A stretch of 64,000 nt of DNA from contig RPFO01000027.1 in NCBI GenBank assembly GCA_009746045.1, positions 475,001 through 539,000 of the forward strand. Direction: 5' to 3'. Made by a program: the position numbers and the translations under genes. Below the pieces are notes generated by a model, which saw only the letters and a program-made list of their open reading frames with translations, ran no database searches and was not told where the DNA came from. This stretch comes from Mesostigma viride (taxonomy: Eukaryota > Streptophyta > Mesostigmatophyceae > Mesostigmatales > Mesostigmataceae). Within the stretch, counting starts at the first letter, position 1. Each line of letters starts with the position of its first letter. Below are positions 53,392 through 63,184 of this stretch, in pieces.

Positions 53392-54581
53392 AAAAGGTCG
53401 TCGGCCACGGCAACAACGGGGGCCAGCGAGGGCGCAAGCGCGGGCATGGTGGCGACGCCAAGCAGGGTGATAATCCCCCGGCCAAGCGGCAGCAGGGGGC
53501 GTCTACTGACCGCAAGCAACGCTGTGAGCGCTGCTTCGGACGTCGCCATGTCCGGGATGACTGCCGAGTTCGCCCGGACCTGGAGCTCGAGGACAACCTT
53601 TGCCGCAAGTGCCACGACGTTCTGCGTGGTCACAGCGTGGAGGCGTGCAAGGCCAAGCGCATCGTCGTCCACGGCACACGCGAGGAGTGGGCAGAGCGAC
53701 GGGCAGCACGAAAGTCAGGTGAGAGCACGCTCGATACCCCTTCTTTTGCTCAATGCGTCACGCTGAACCGGGCCGTCGTAGAGCCTGACGTCGTTCCTAA
53801 AAGCAACGTGACTGCATCCTCTGTCTCATTCCGTGATGTGCTCACGCAATCCGTTGATGCTGCTCTGGCTCTGTCGCGCCAGGATCACGTGCTTCCTGAG
53901 CACGGGTCTACAATGCGTGACCTAAGCAATGTGGTGTCTTCTAGGTCGGGTGTGTACAACGCCGAGCGACCAAGCACTACTGCAGCACCCCAGCTAGATA
54001 CTGGGGCGGTTGGGCCTATGAGGAATGTTGTGACAGTGCAAGAGAATGCTGGGCGGGCAGATGTTCTCGGTACACACCACCCTAGTGTGGATCTTCACAT
54101 TGGCAAGGTGCTCACACGGGCGGCCTTTCGTGCAGCCTCTGAAGCTGCCCAGTTAGCCAATGTCACTACCCCAGTAGTCACCCCACCTGTTGAGAATCCT
54201 GACAATGCCACTGCACCTCAGGCTGTCACCCTGAAACTGTTAGCATACCAGATGCACCGTGCATACGGGCATGAGGCCCAAGCCGAGGTAGAGGGGGCAC
54301 ACATGTTAGGGGCACCTTTATACAACGAGCTGAAGAATGTGCGTGCTCAGTGTCCTGCCTGCATCAAGATCAGGAAGAAGTCGCGTAGGCGGCATGCCAA
54401 GACTCCACCCTTGGAGCGAGGGTACCTTGTGGGGGATGTCATGCACATGGAAGGGGGGGACACCTATTTCATAGTCAAGGATAGGTTCAGCAAGGCCACC
54501 TACATTGAGCCGCTGCCCCACATGTTGAGGCTGACCTGCACAGGGCTATCAAGATCAGCCTGGCTTTCTTTCATCCCGTAG
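53340..54581 (+). CDS. copia1 zinc knuckles and integrase, first part
   Basis: In the frame 53142-54581 meaningful homology starts near 53350. A basic GQRGRKRGHGGD tract leads to CERCFGRRHVRDDC (Cx2C-x4-Hx4C) and a second CRKCHDVLRGHSVEAC. A variable linker follows, then the integrase zinc domain (HRAYGH...CPAC) and the first catalytic Asp in GDVMHMEGG, continuing FIVKDRFSKATYIEPLP. The frame then breaks near 54531. No protease motif lies between the knuckles and integrase, where copia normally has it. Confidence 0.8.
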   Translation, partial: FFRRRGSITRSELTAILKKVVGHGNNGGQRGRKRGHGGDAKQGDNPPAKRQQGASTDRKQRCERCFGRRHVRDDCRVRPDLELEDNLCRKCHDVLRGHSVEACKAKRIVVHGTREEWAERRAARKSGESTLDTPSFAQCVTLNRAVVEPDVVPKSNVTASSVSFRDVLTQSVDAALALSRQDHVLPEHGSTMRDLSNVVSSRSGVYNAERPSTTAAPQLDTGAVGPMRNVVTVQENAGRADVLGTHHPSVDLHIGKVLTRAAFRAASEAAQLANVTTPVVTPPVENPDNATAPQAVTLKLLAYQMHRAYGHEAQAEVEGAHMLGAPLYNELKNVRAQCPACIKIRKKSRRRHAKTPPLERGYLVGDVMHMEGGDTYFIVKDRFSKATYIEPLPHMLRLTCTGLSRSAWLSFIP

Positions 54582-55333
54582 TGGAGCTCATGCTAGACCA
54601 GCAGTTCCGCTGTGTGCAAGGTTTGCCGGGGATGGAGGCCGTGGTCATCGTGGGGCGTGAGGATCACGGCAATATGGGCATGATAGATCGCACTGTAAGC
54701 TATGTCAAGACTGTGGCAGCCAAGCGACAGGATAACCCACATGGCAAATCCTACGCGGTCAAGACGGCGTGGTGCAAGGAGCTCATGCATGTGTGCAACC
54801 ATAGGCACGTGCTTGATGTCAAGGGCTTTGGGCTAGTCACGCCTCGGGGGCTGTCAGCGGGCACCTACTCACCCGAGGTAGTAGAGGCATACCAACAGCA
54901 TCTACAGGATACCGCCGCCAAGCTGCGGCTCAAGGATGCCACGCTGCCTGATTTGTCTAGCGCTTTTGAGGTCGGGCAGTTGGTCATGTTCCACAAGGAG
55001 AGCTCGCCCAGCGGCAAACGGGGCACCATGCAGGGGCCTGGGGCCATCACAAAGTTAGACTGGCCGCTGCGGGTCATAGACATAGAGTGGAATGATCGGG
55101 TGTATAGGGTACCATGGGCATCGGTGGCAGGCTATAAGCAAGGGGATAGCATGGAGAGTGAGCTGGCAGCCAACAGGGCACTGGGGTGGGTAGTGAAGGA
55201 TAATGCGCCTGTCGTAGCATCTGAGGTGGTACCCCACGGGTCGCTCCCAGGGGCAGACACAGCTACACCCCCCCCTCCCCTGGGCCCCAATATGACCCCG
55301 TGGATGGGTGGGATGAGGATGGGGTGGGTTTGA
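54531..55333 (+). CDS. copia1 integrase, second part
   Basis: Continues after a -1 change with EADLHRAIKISLAFFHPVVE, the second Asp in LMLDQQFRC, and GREDHGNMGMIDRTVSYVKT. Here Asp stands where copia2 has the catalytic Glu (GAVERSIREVKT). The spacing (29 residues) is close to copia2's 31. The GPGAITKLDWPLRVIDI and YRVPWASVAGY strands form the C-terminal domain. The frame stops at 55333; reading moves -1 into the next frame, probably at the C8 run 55268-55275. Confidence 0.75.
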
Positions 55334-57618
55334 CGGGACCTAGTGCACGTAGTGACTCACCTCCTGTGCTAGCCACGGATAATGTGGGAGGCCCGCCTAG
55401 CGTGGCCTCGCCGGAGGGTCAGGGTCCTGCCCATGCGCCTCGCCCACCTAGGGACCTGGCTTCAACGGTCACGGCCTTGTGGCGTGCTCAGGCGCTTAAA
55501 GCGAAAGCTGCATCAGGGGTGGCTCAGGTCAAAACTCTCTCACAGGGGGTCAGGCCGGTTAAGTCAGCCTTGTTTCCTACGTGTAGACCGTGGCAGCTGG
55601 TGGCTGTGGACACGCAAGCATCCGTGTCTATTATCTCTCGTCGGGCAGCCACCCTGTATCCAGTGCTAGAGTCGCCGTACAAATCGGTGACCGACTTTGC
55701 AGGCACTTCGGCATATCAAGTTACCGGGATGGTGGTGCTGCCGGTGTTGGGCATTGACACGCCGTTTCACGTCGTGGATGGCTACGAGGATGTGGCCTTG
55801 CTGGGCGAACCTTTCGTATCATACCCGGGGTTCTCAGTGTCCGCTGACTTGCTGTCAGTCGCGGGGGTGGGCAGCATCCCGCTTCGCGAGTACCACGCTC
55901 CATTGGGGGTGGTGGTCGGGCAGCCCGGCGTCGTGCGGCGCTTACCGATGGCGGCGTTTTCCACACCGCCGCTCGTCCAGTCCATCATTCAGCCTCAGGA
56001 TTGGCACCCGCGCAGCTTCGGCCTCCACTCACACTCACTGGCGGCGGATAGCCCTGTGACGTGGGAGCAACTTGTCCTGGACTGTCAAGATCCTCTCAAG
56101 TTTGCTTTGTGGCGCGACGCGTTCATTCGAGCCAAGGAGCAGTGGCGAGAGCGCGAGGTCTACCGAGGATTGGAGAGTGTGCCAGCCGGGGCCACGCGGT
56201 TGCGGTTGAAGTTCGTGCTCACCTACAAGCCGGACGAGACCAACTCTTCGGTGGTGTTCCGGGTAAGGCCCGTGGTCACGGAGACGAAGGGGTCCTCCCC
56301 GCTGGACGCCAAGGATCTTTATACCCCTGGGCTCAACCATGTTTCGCATCGGCTACTGACGGTCATCTACTTGGGCAAGCGGAACGCGGGCAAGGACTAC
56401 GGGATGTGGTGCGGTGACTTTCAGCGGGCATTCCTCCACAGCGACGCTGGGGTCGCGCAGCAAACATGGCAAGGCACCCGCTACGTGGTGAAGGTCCCGG
56501 TGGTCTGGCAGGATGGCACCATTGGCAGCGAGTATATCGAGCTGTTGACAGGGGTGGAGGGGCTGCAGAGCTCTCCCATCATCTTCCGCATTTCCGCGGA
56601 GGAGGTCTTGCAGAGCTTAGGGGCCACGTACCATCGCGCGGATCCTAACTTCTTTGTGGTCCCCACCGGCGTCCCTGGCGAGCCAGCCCTCTTCGTGTGG
56701 CATGGCGATGACTTCAAGCTGGTGGCACCTCGCACCTTTGCTACCCAGTTTCTTGCTGCAGTGGCGGCTAAGTTTCCCCTGGGCAGGGCGGTGGATCATG
56801 AGGAGGGTAAACCCGTGGTGTTTTGCGGCGTGCAGTCTACGTTGCAGCGGGATTCGCGTTCTGGCGAATGGGTCATGCACATGCAGGATAGCCGCAACTA
56901 TGTGGTTGACCTGCTGGCCGACCTCCCGTCCCCGCTGTTGGCAACCCATGGGCCCTCGGTTAAGGGCAAGCTCGGGTGGTTGGCGGACACGGTGGCACCT
57001 GATTTGGCAGTGCTCGCTCGCCTGCCCGATGATGTGCTGGAAGGACTAGGGTCCATTCATGTTCGGCGGCAGCTGGCCATGACGCCCGGCATTGTGCTTC
57101 GTGGGCTCGATTGCTCACAGCCGGTGCACCTCGAGATAGTGACGGATGCTAATCTAGAGACGCGCACAGTCAGCCAAGTGCGGGCCCGCATGGGGGCACT
57201 GTTCTTTATCAGCAATGAGGGCCAGCCTGGCATGTTGTTAGATTGGTACTCGCGCTTGCACAGCCGCATTGCCACTAGCCCCAACACGGCTGAATGCCGG
57301 GGCATTGTTTCAGCTATCTCACATGGCATGTGGCTGCGGTACTTGCTGGGTTGGGTATTTGGCTCGTGTGGGTTCACTCTTCACTGGACTAGCACGGTGC
57401 ACACTGACTCACAAAGTTGTTTGGCCTTCCTTGACAATCCCTATGCGCGGTCACAGGACGTTGATTACCTCGTACTCGCTGAGGCGGCCTCCTGCGTCAC
57501 GCGTCTCCAGCACATCGCGGATGAACTCAATCCCGCGGATGCACTCACCAAGGAGGCGCGGGAGGCTGCCCCGCAGTACGCAGTGTTGCGCAAGCGCATG
57601 ACGATGCAACACCCGTGA
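55300..57618 (+). CDS. copia1 protease, RT and RNase H
   Basis: 772 codons. Protease: AVDTQASVSII (D104-T-Q-A) and VALLGEPFVSYPGF (about 165-178), aligning block by block with copia2's DTNS and AILGQNFL. RT: LRLKFVLTYKP, VVTETKG, WCGDFQRAFLHSD, VEGLQSSPIIF and FVWHGDDFKLVAP (HGDD). RNase H: EIVTDANLE, TAECRGIV, VHTDSQSC, ELNPADALTKEA. The frame is complete to its stop. The start is a frame entry, not an initiation codon. Active-site Gly of DTG is replaced in both elements, so the change predates their split. Confidence 0.9.
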   Translation: MDGWDEDGVGLTGPSARSDSPPVLATDNVGGPPSVASPEGQGPAHAPRPPRDLASTVTALWRAQALKAKAASGVAQVKTLSQGVRPVKSALFPTCRPWQLVAVDTQASVSIISRRAATLYPVLESPYKSVTDFAGTSAYQVTGMVVLPVLGIDTPFHVVDGYEDVALLGEPFVSYPGFSVSADLLSVAGVGSIPLREYHAPLGVVVGQPGVVRRLPMAAFSTPPLVQSIIQPQDWHPRSFGLHSHSLAADSPVTWEQLVLDCQDPLKFALWRDAFIRAKEQWREREVYRGLESVPAGATRLRLKFVLTYKPDETNSSVVFRVRPVVTETKGSSPLDAKDLYTPGLNHVSHRLLTVIYLGKRNAGKDYGMWCGDFQRAFLHSDAGVAQQTWQGTRYVVKVPVVWQDGTIGSEYIELLTGVEGLQSSPIIFRISAEEVLQSLGATYHRADPNFFVVPTGVPGEPALFVWHGDDFKLVAPRTFATQFLAAVAAKFPLGRAVDHEEGKPVVFCGVQSTLQRDSRSGEWVMHMQDSRNYVVDLLADLPSPLLATHGPSVKGKLGWLADTVAPDLAVLARLPDDVLEGLGSIHVRRQLAMTPGIVLRGLDCSQPVHLEIVTDANLETRTVSQVRARMGALFFISNEGQPGMLLDWYSRLHSRIATSPNTAECRGIVSAISHGMWLRYLLGWVFGSCGFTLHWTSTVHTDSQSCLAFLDNPYARSQDVDYLVLAEAASCVTRLQHIADELNPADALTKEAREAAPQYAVLRKRMTMQHP

Positions 57619-57621
57619 GCC

Positions 57622-57675
57622 ACACAGGGTTACGGCTCGGGCGCTTTATGAATACAGCCATAACTCACCCTGTGT
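57622..57675 (+). promoter_or_regulatory. Hairpin presenting the complement of the copia1 primer site
   Basis: ACACAGGGT (57622-57630) pairs with ACCCTGTGT (57667-57675), and TACGGC with GCCATA (one mismatch) inside. The 20-nt loop 57637-57656 ends with TTTATGAATACA, the exact complement of the post-LTR sequence. The loop start TCGGGCGCTTTA resembles the LTR 3' end TCGGGCTTTA. Confidence 0.75.
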
Positions 57676-57994
57676 TGCTAGCATTCACGAATATCATGGT
57701 GGTAGTTTTTTTGCTTGTCCTGACCATACCCTAGCCACGTTGGACGGTGCCTTGGGCCCGTCGGCGGGTCACTGGTCCTAATAAATGGGTCACCTTTTGT
57801 CTGGTGGCATAGTTGTTTTTTCTCGCTACTTATTACATCACTATTCATGTGTGATCACAAGGGCGCGGGTCGATACCGTGGTGATTTTGACGGCCTTGAG
57901 GCCCCCTTGAGTTCCCTACCTTAGAGGGTTTTGTATGGTCTGCATTTGATGTAATTATTTTGATAATTAATCAAAGAACAAAAGAGTATGTCGG
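57676..57994 (+). other. copia1 3' non-coding region
   Basis: No ORF. The purine-rich CAAAGAACAAAAGAG near 57971-57985 lies 10-25 nt before the 3' LTR and is the best plus-strand primer candidate. Confidence 0.5.
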
Positions 57995-58339
57995 AGTTGA
58001 GTAACTCTAGAGCCCTAGGATCTGGCTCTGAGTTCCCCATGTCCGTCCGCACGCCTTCCGCTAGCGTCCGCTCAGCCGCCGGCTATAATCCGGCGGTCCG
58101 ATGCGGGCGACCGGTCTAAGGGCGGCGCCTAGGGCCGGCGCCACCTAGGCCCCAGTCCGGGGCCTTATCCGGGTCAGTACGGACGGCTAGCTTGTCCCAC
58201 GGTTACGGCTAACCGGATAGGGTTTGCTGGCTAAGACATAAACCAGTGGTGGGCCAGTTCCGACAGTAGTTCTCTGTGTTCACCTTATCCCAAGCTCAAC
58301 GTGACCGACCGCCATAGCTGAGCCGGTCGGGCTTTAACT
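57995..58339 (+). repeat. 3' LTR of copia1
   Basis: Read as identical to 52188-52532; followed by GGTTG at 58340-58344. Confidence 0.95.
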
Positions 58340-59953
58340 GGTTGGATGTCCTCGGCGTTCCGGTTGGCGACCCCGCGTTTGTCATCGATGCTCTGCGGGC
58401 CGCCCTCGAGGCACGCACTGAGGTACTGCCCTTGATTGCGCGCCTTCATGATTCGCAGACCAAGGGTCTGCTTCTGTGGTTTTGCGCTCACCCTCGCGTC
58501 GTTCACTGGCTCCGGGGCGCTCTTCTGGCTCAGGTCCGGCTGGCCGCCCAGGGCCACGACGAACGCATCCAGTCGGCCTTGGCGCAGCTGGTCCCGGGCC
58601 CCGACCTCCCGCCACATGCTACTCGCATTGCCTCCCTGCCTGCACGGATGGGTGGCTGTGGTCTGACTCGTGCCGCCCGGCTGGCCCCAGCAGCATTTTT
58701 GGGCTCCGTCGCTCAGTCGTGGGCGGAAAGCTGCCGGCTCCTGCCCCTTTTGGCAACGGCAGCGCCTGACCTCCTGGACCCCAGCAGCCCTTTGCCCTTC
58801 GTCACCGCCATCCAGGAGGCCTATGCTGAGATCCAGCAGGCCTGTTCTCCCGTCCGTGCCGCTCAGGCGGTACAGCGCCACCTCCCTCGCGGCACTCCCT
58901 CGGTCGCCTCCGTTCAATCTCCCGCCGCATTCCCTGCTCGCGTCATCGATAAACACCAGAAAACCTACGCGGGTATTCTGCACACGGCTGATTGGATTGC
59001 TCTTTTCGCGGACCTCAACGCCCAGGGACGTGCGTGGCTGTTCTCGCTTTCCTTGCGGAGTGTGGGCTCGGCGTACCTTCGTGCTCTTCCCATGGCCCCC
59101 CATTCGCCTTGGCTCCCAGCCACTACTCGGTGGCGCTCCGGCACCAGCTATTTGCCCCGCAGCCTCTTGTTCCGGCCGGGCGGCCTTGTGGTAGCTGTGG
59201 GCAGCCGCTGGATCCCACGGGGACTCACTACCTTCAATGCCTGCATGGGGGGCCAACAGAATCAGAATTGGTATTTGTATTTGCACACTGTCCTCCTGAC
59301 GGTGGTGCTCGCCATGATTCGGTCGGTTTTCCCCCACGCGAACATCCGGTCCGAGGATGCGGATGGCGCTGCCTTCTATTCCCCCAACCACCGGCCTGAC
59401 ATCGTGGTGCTGGACTTTGAGGGGGGTGGCCAGCATCTGCTTATCGACGTTTCGGTGGCGCGGCCCTTGGCTCTTAGCCACGTGGCTGGGGCCTCCCTCA
59501 CGGCAGGTTACACGGCGGACCGGGCGGAGCGGGCCAAGCTCCTGGCCTACGGCGACGTCGGGCACCATCGTGTGGTGCCCTTTGTCCTGGAGGAGTTTGG
59601 GGCCATGGGGCCCCTGACCTCCGCCTTCTTCAAGGAGTGTTGCCGGCTCCGGGAGGACCGGCTGGACCTGGAGGGCCAGCGGGCCCCATGGTCGGCGCGG
59701 ACCTGGACGTCATATTGGCGTCAGCGCTTGTCGGTGGCGCTGACTCGGGCCATGGCTGACATCATGCTCCGCCGTACGCGGGCTGATTTTGCGGTGCAGC
59801 AGGGCTATTAGGTTCCTCCCGTTAGGAGTTTCCATTGGTCTTATCGTAGTATAGAGATTTGACATGGCTCTGTATATAGGTTTATAGCTGGGCGTTTGCT
59901 TTGGTTTGAGTGATTTCACTCTGCTGTAAGTAATTATATTATTAATATATATT
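58340..59953 (+). mobile_element. RLE-LINE copy B5/6, right part (thumb and endonuclease)
   Basis: Continuation of 51862-52187 beyond copia1: LDVLGVPVGDPAF onward in the frame 58342-59811. Relative to B3 a C is lost near 59100 and four bases are gained near 59236, so the CCHC knuckle segment is read out of frame. The endonuclease (NHRPDIVVLDFEGGG, HLLIDVSVARPL) is in frame. It ends in TRADFAVQQGY and a 3' UTR reaching TTAATATATATT. The RPD...D core fits a restriction-like endonuclease. Confidence 0.88.
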
Positions 59954-60002
59954 ATAAAAATATAATTACTTACAGCAGAGTGAAATCACTCAAACCAAAC
60001 GC
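59954..60002 (-). mobile_element. RLE-LINE micro-insertion B7
   Basis: 49 bp of the B 3' terminus in inverted orientation, flanked by the 17-bp duplication TATTATTAATATATATT (59937-59953, 60003-60019). Confidence 0.85.
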
Positions 60003-60019
60003 TATTATTAATATATATT

Positions 60020-62770
60020 GGGACCAAACCTCATATTTCCATGTAGTTCCCCTACTTTTGGGAATTTCTACCTAACTTTTGAGCGCACAATAGCCATATG
60101 TTTAGATACTGTCGTTGATGGATTTTCCCGTAAACTGGGTACTTTCTAAGCTAAAAATGAAATGAGAAAATGATAAACACATGGTATCATGCTCCACCAT
60201 ATACTGCAGGCAGGGGGGACATGCAGCAAAAAAGTTTCAGGTCAATCTGACGAGCGCAGCTTCAGTTGTGGATGTCTTAGGAGACAAAATCGCTTTTTAT
60301 TTTTAGCTCGCCAGACATATCGTGTGGATGATTTGGAGTAGTACCCCCGACCAATCGTGTAATAAGGTGCCAAACATGGCAAGTCTCGGAGTCCCCAAGC
60401 ATTACTGAACATCGTACCGTTGTATTACATTAGGATGCGTACAGTATTCGATGTCGGCGCTATTTTTTAGGCGAAAAAAATTCTATGTACCATGTCCCGT
60501 CCGTTATAAAATGCAAGATTCCCAGACTTCATTGAAGCGACTGGCACCTCTAAAGCCACAGTTAGGGACCATTAATTAAGCCGTGACTGGACGTGTAAGC
60601 AATGCCTACAAAATCATCACCAAAAATGAGCTCCCCATGCCCTCTATAAACTGGAAAACCGAAAAACTGGACACACTGGGGATGCCGGGTTGGGGCATGT
60701 GCGCCTGAAGTGCCCTTTTCTGGAAAGCATACCTGAGCATGTGATAAAAATCCTGAGTGACGATTGGGCCGGACCATAAATTATATGATTTTTAATTTTT
60801 TTCCCAACCACCTGGTGGGGGTAGTACTGGTGGGGGTACATAGTACCCCCTACCAGGTGCCCATTACATTAATGTCAGAGCTAAAAATAGAAAAAGACGC
60901 TATTTATGTCCTATTTTCTCGGCATAACAAATGTGACCAAAACATATTTCCATAAAATCCCCACCCTTGCAAAAATTCTGGCCACTCAGGACCGCGGAGT
61001 AAGCATCTTTAGACACTTAGAAATATTTTAGGAAAAACATGTATTTTTTGGTGCCTAAAAAGATAAATCAAATCATAGACACATCCAACTGAGTCAAACG
61101 TTATAATAAAAAATGGCCCACCAGGGTGGGAATTTCACAACCCCAAAATTTCAGCTCATTCTGCATGACCACGTTTACTCACATTGAATGATTGAAACAT
61201 GGTCACGTGCCAAAAAAAAAAATCACACATAAGAACTTGTTTTGAGCACAAACACCACTCCAAAGACACCCATGCCCACCAAAAAATGGGCCAAAACAAG
61301 TGTAATGAATTAATTGAATGTATCATAAAGCAAGGTTGCCACCAAATTACAGGTCATTCTGACCTCTAGAGTTAGTTTGCCCGTATTACATCATGTTATA
61401 CATAGCTGCCACGTCCTGCATGCCTGGTAGTAGGTGCACCCATGTGGCATGAGGGACACCATAAGCACATTCCTAAGCTTGCCCCCGGCAAATTGGGCAG
61501 AACCACGTAAAGCAAATGCTAGACATGTTTGTTGAAGACACAACCACCAACTCTTTAACCATTATGAGCAGGTATGACCGCTTGCGGGAGTCACTCATAG
61601 CTAACATCAAGTCATGATGCTAATGGACAAAAGGGGCATCCTTAAATAATAATATGGTCATAACCACCTGACCCTTGTCAATGATCTAGGAAGCCCAAGC
61701 CATGTTTAATCGAAGCAAAATTACTAGCAGGTGGGGAGGAGATAAGTAACCCACACATGCTCACCTTCCCTACAACTTCACCTTGTTTTCCAGCAGGTTG
61801 AAGAGCCAAGAAAGTCGTTTATGAGCTCGCCAGCTCCTTGCAACGGTGATGCTGCTCCCAGTTGGTAGCTAGGGTCCTTGACTGTACGCAATATAGAATG
61901 TCTACCAAACCTCCATAAAGCAAGCGTAGCAAAGCCAGATTACTGCCCGATCAATTGATCTTGGTTAAGCTTTAACAAGCCGCATGGCATACGCAGCGTA
62001 AGGCAAGACATTGAAAGCTGCGGAAAATCTGATAGCGCAATTGCAACAAGTGGCGAAAAAATAGCAAGAACTTAACCCGGAAACGGCGGCAAAAGCTTCA
62101 TGCCATGAACATTTAGAGTGCAAACAGATTGGGCGGTGACATGAGGCAAATGAACTTACCATGGCCGGCATTAATTTCTACCCAGGCGCGCAAGAAAAGC
62201 CAGTCATCCATGGATGGCTTCGACGCGGATCGCACAGGACTGAAGCCCTGAACGATATCATTTCAGAAATGACGGGAAATGGCCGTGCAGATGGCAGCTT
62301 AGGTTATTTTCATTGTTGCCATTACTAAACGCTTCTTCCTGAATCAATTATTGCCCACAAATCTTAAACTCTACCGTCGCAGGCACGCATTCTAAATTAT
62401 TTATCGTGGCCAGATTTCCGGATAAGACCCCCGTGCAAATATGTATCAAGATCAAAGGCAGCGATTTTTCAAGTAATGCATATTCATTGGCTATCAAACA
62501 TCATGCTCTATAACATCATTTTCAACCTCCGGACGGTATAATTTTTCCGCCTGTCGCTTGGCCGATTTGGCAAATTTCTATGGAACGCACGTCACCATGG
62601 CCACCTCCGCGCGCATTGCGCACCACAATTTCACGGTCCGGACTCCGCGGCTCGCTACCAGTTAGTAATGTGGTTTCGTTGGCGGTGCTCGGGTACCGTC
62701 GGCACTATCCCAACTTTTTTGGCGCGAAAATAGTCCCGGGTGTCCCGTCCCCTTGAGTACGAAACATATT
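60020..62770. repeat. Dispersed non-coding repeat Q, copy Q2
   Basis: Continuous with 49104 once the LINE nest is removed. It shares ordered blocks with Q1 (20100-22085) and Q3, including the GGCGCGAAAA...GGTGTCCCGTCCCCTT block at 62719-62755. No ORF with a known domain; short minus frames at 60562-60841 and 61965-62171 look random. Confidence 0.5.
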
Positions 62771-63184
62771 ACTTTTGCCATGCACACTTGCGCAACTAAG
62801 GGACAAAATTAATGCATTTCGCATGAAAACTAGGCCACGTGTGGAATTTGGATATTCGCATTCCATACTGCGCTAATTAATTCCCAACTTGGCCAACCCT
62901 GGCAGGCCTCCGCCGTACATACTATAGGAAATGGCCTATACCCGGCCTCCACCGCAAATATTCCGCAATTGAACCCGGTATACGACCAGCGTGCGCATAG
63001 TCTTAGTTAAGTAATTCAAAACTCATTACTATTGCCTCTTGCACATATGTAATGTTGCCTGTTTGATCAATTTCCCTTTTATTAGTAACTGTAGATGAAA
63101 GCCATGAAGCTCAGACTGTTGTAACTTTACTGATCCGAGTGCTTTCCTGGCCAACTCCCACTAATACATTGGATTATCCCACAG
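62771..63184. other. AT-rich spacer
   Basis: No feature recognised beyond a possible intron end (CCCACAG) at 63178-63184. Confidence 0.4.

Larger units (their letters stand above)
52188..58339 (+). mobile_element. Copia-related LTR retrotransposon 'copia1', very recent
   Basis: 345-bp LTRs (52188-52532, 57995-58339) that I read as identical, flanked by GGTTG (52183-52187, 58340-58344). LTR ends are AGTTGAG...TTTAACT. Gag ATG is 20 nt after the LTR. Order: gag, zinc knuckles, integrase, protease, RT, RNase H, the same permuted order as copia2. Coding is spread over four frames, each -1 from the previous. A self-complementary primer site (52533-52544 with 57645-57656) takes the place of a tRNA site. 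Confidence 0.95.

Noticed and set aside
53043-53672. 209-codon minus frame opposite copia1 gag
   Set aside because: Shadow frame; zinc knuckles and gag are on the plus strand.
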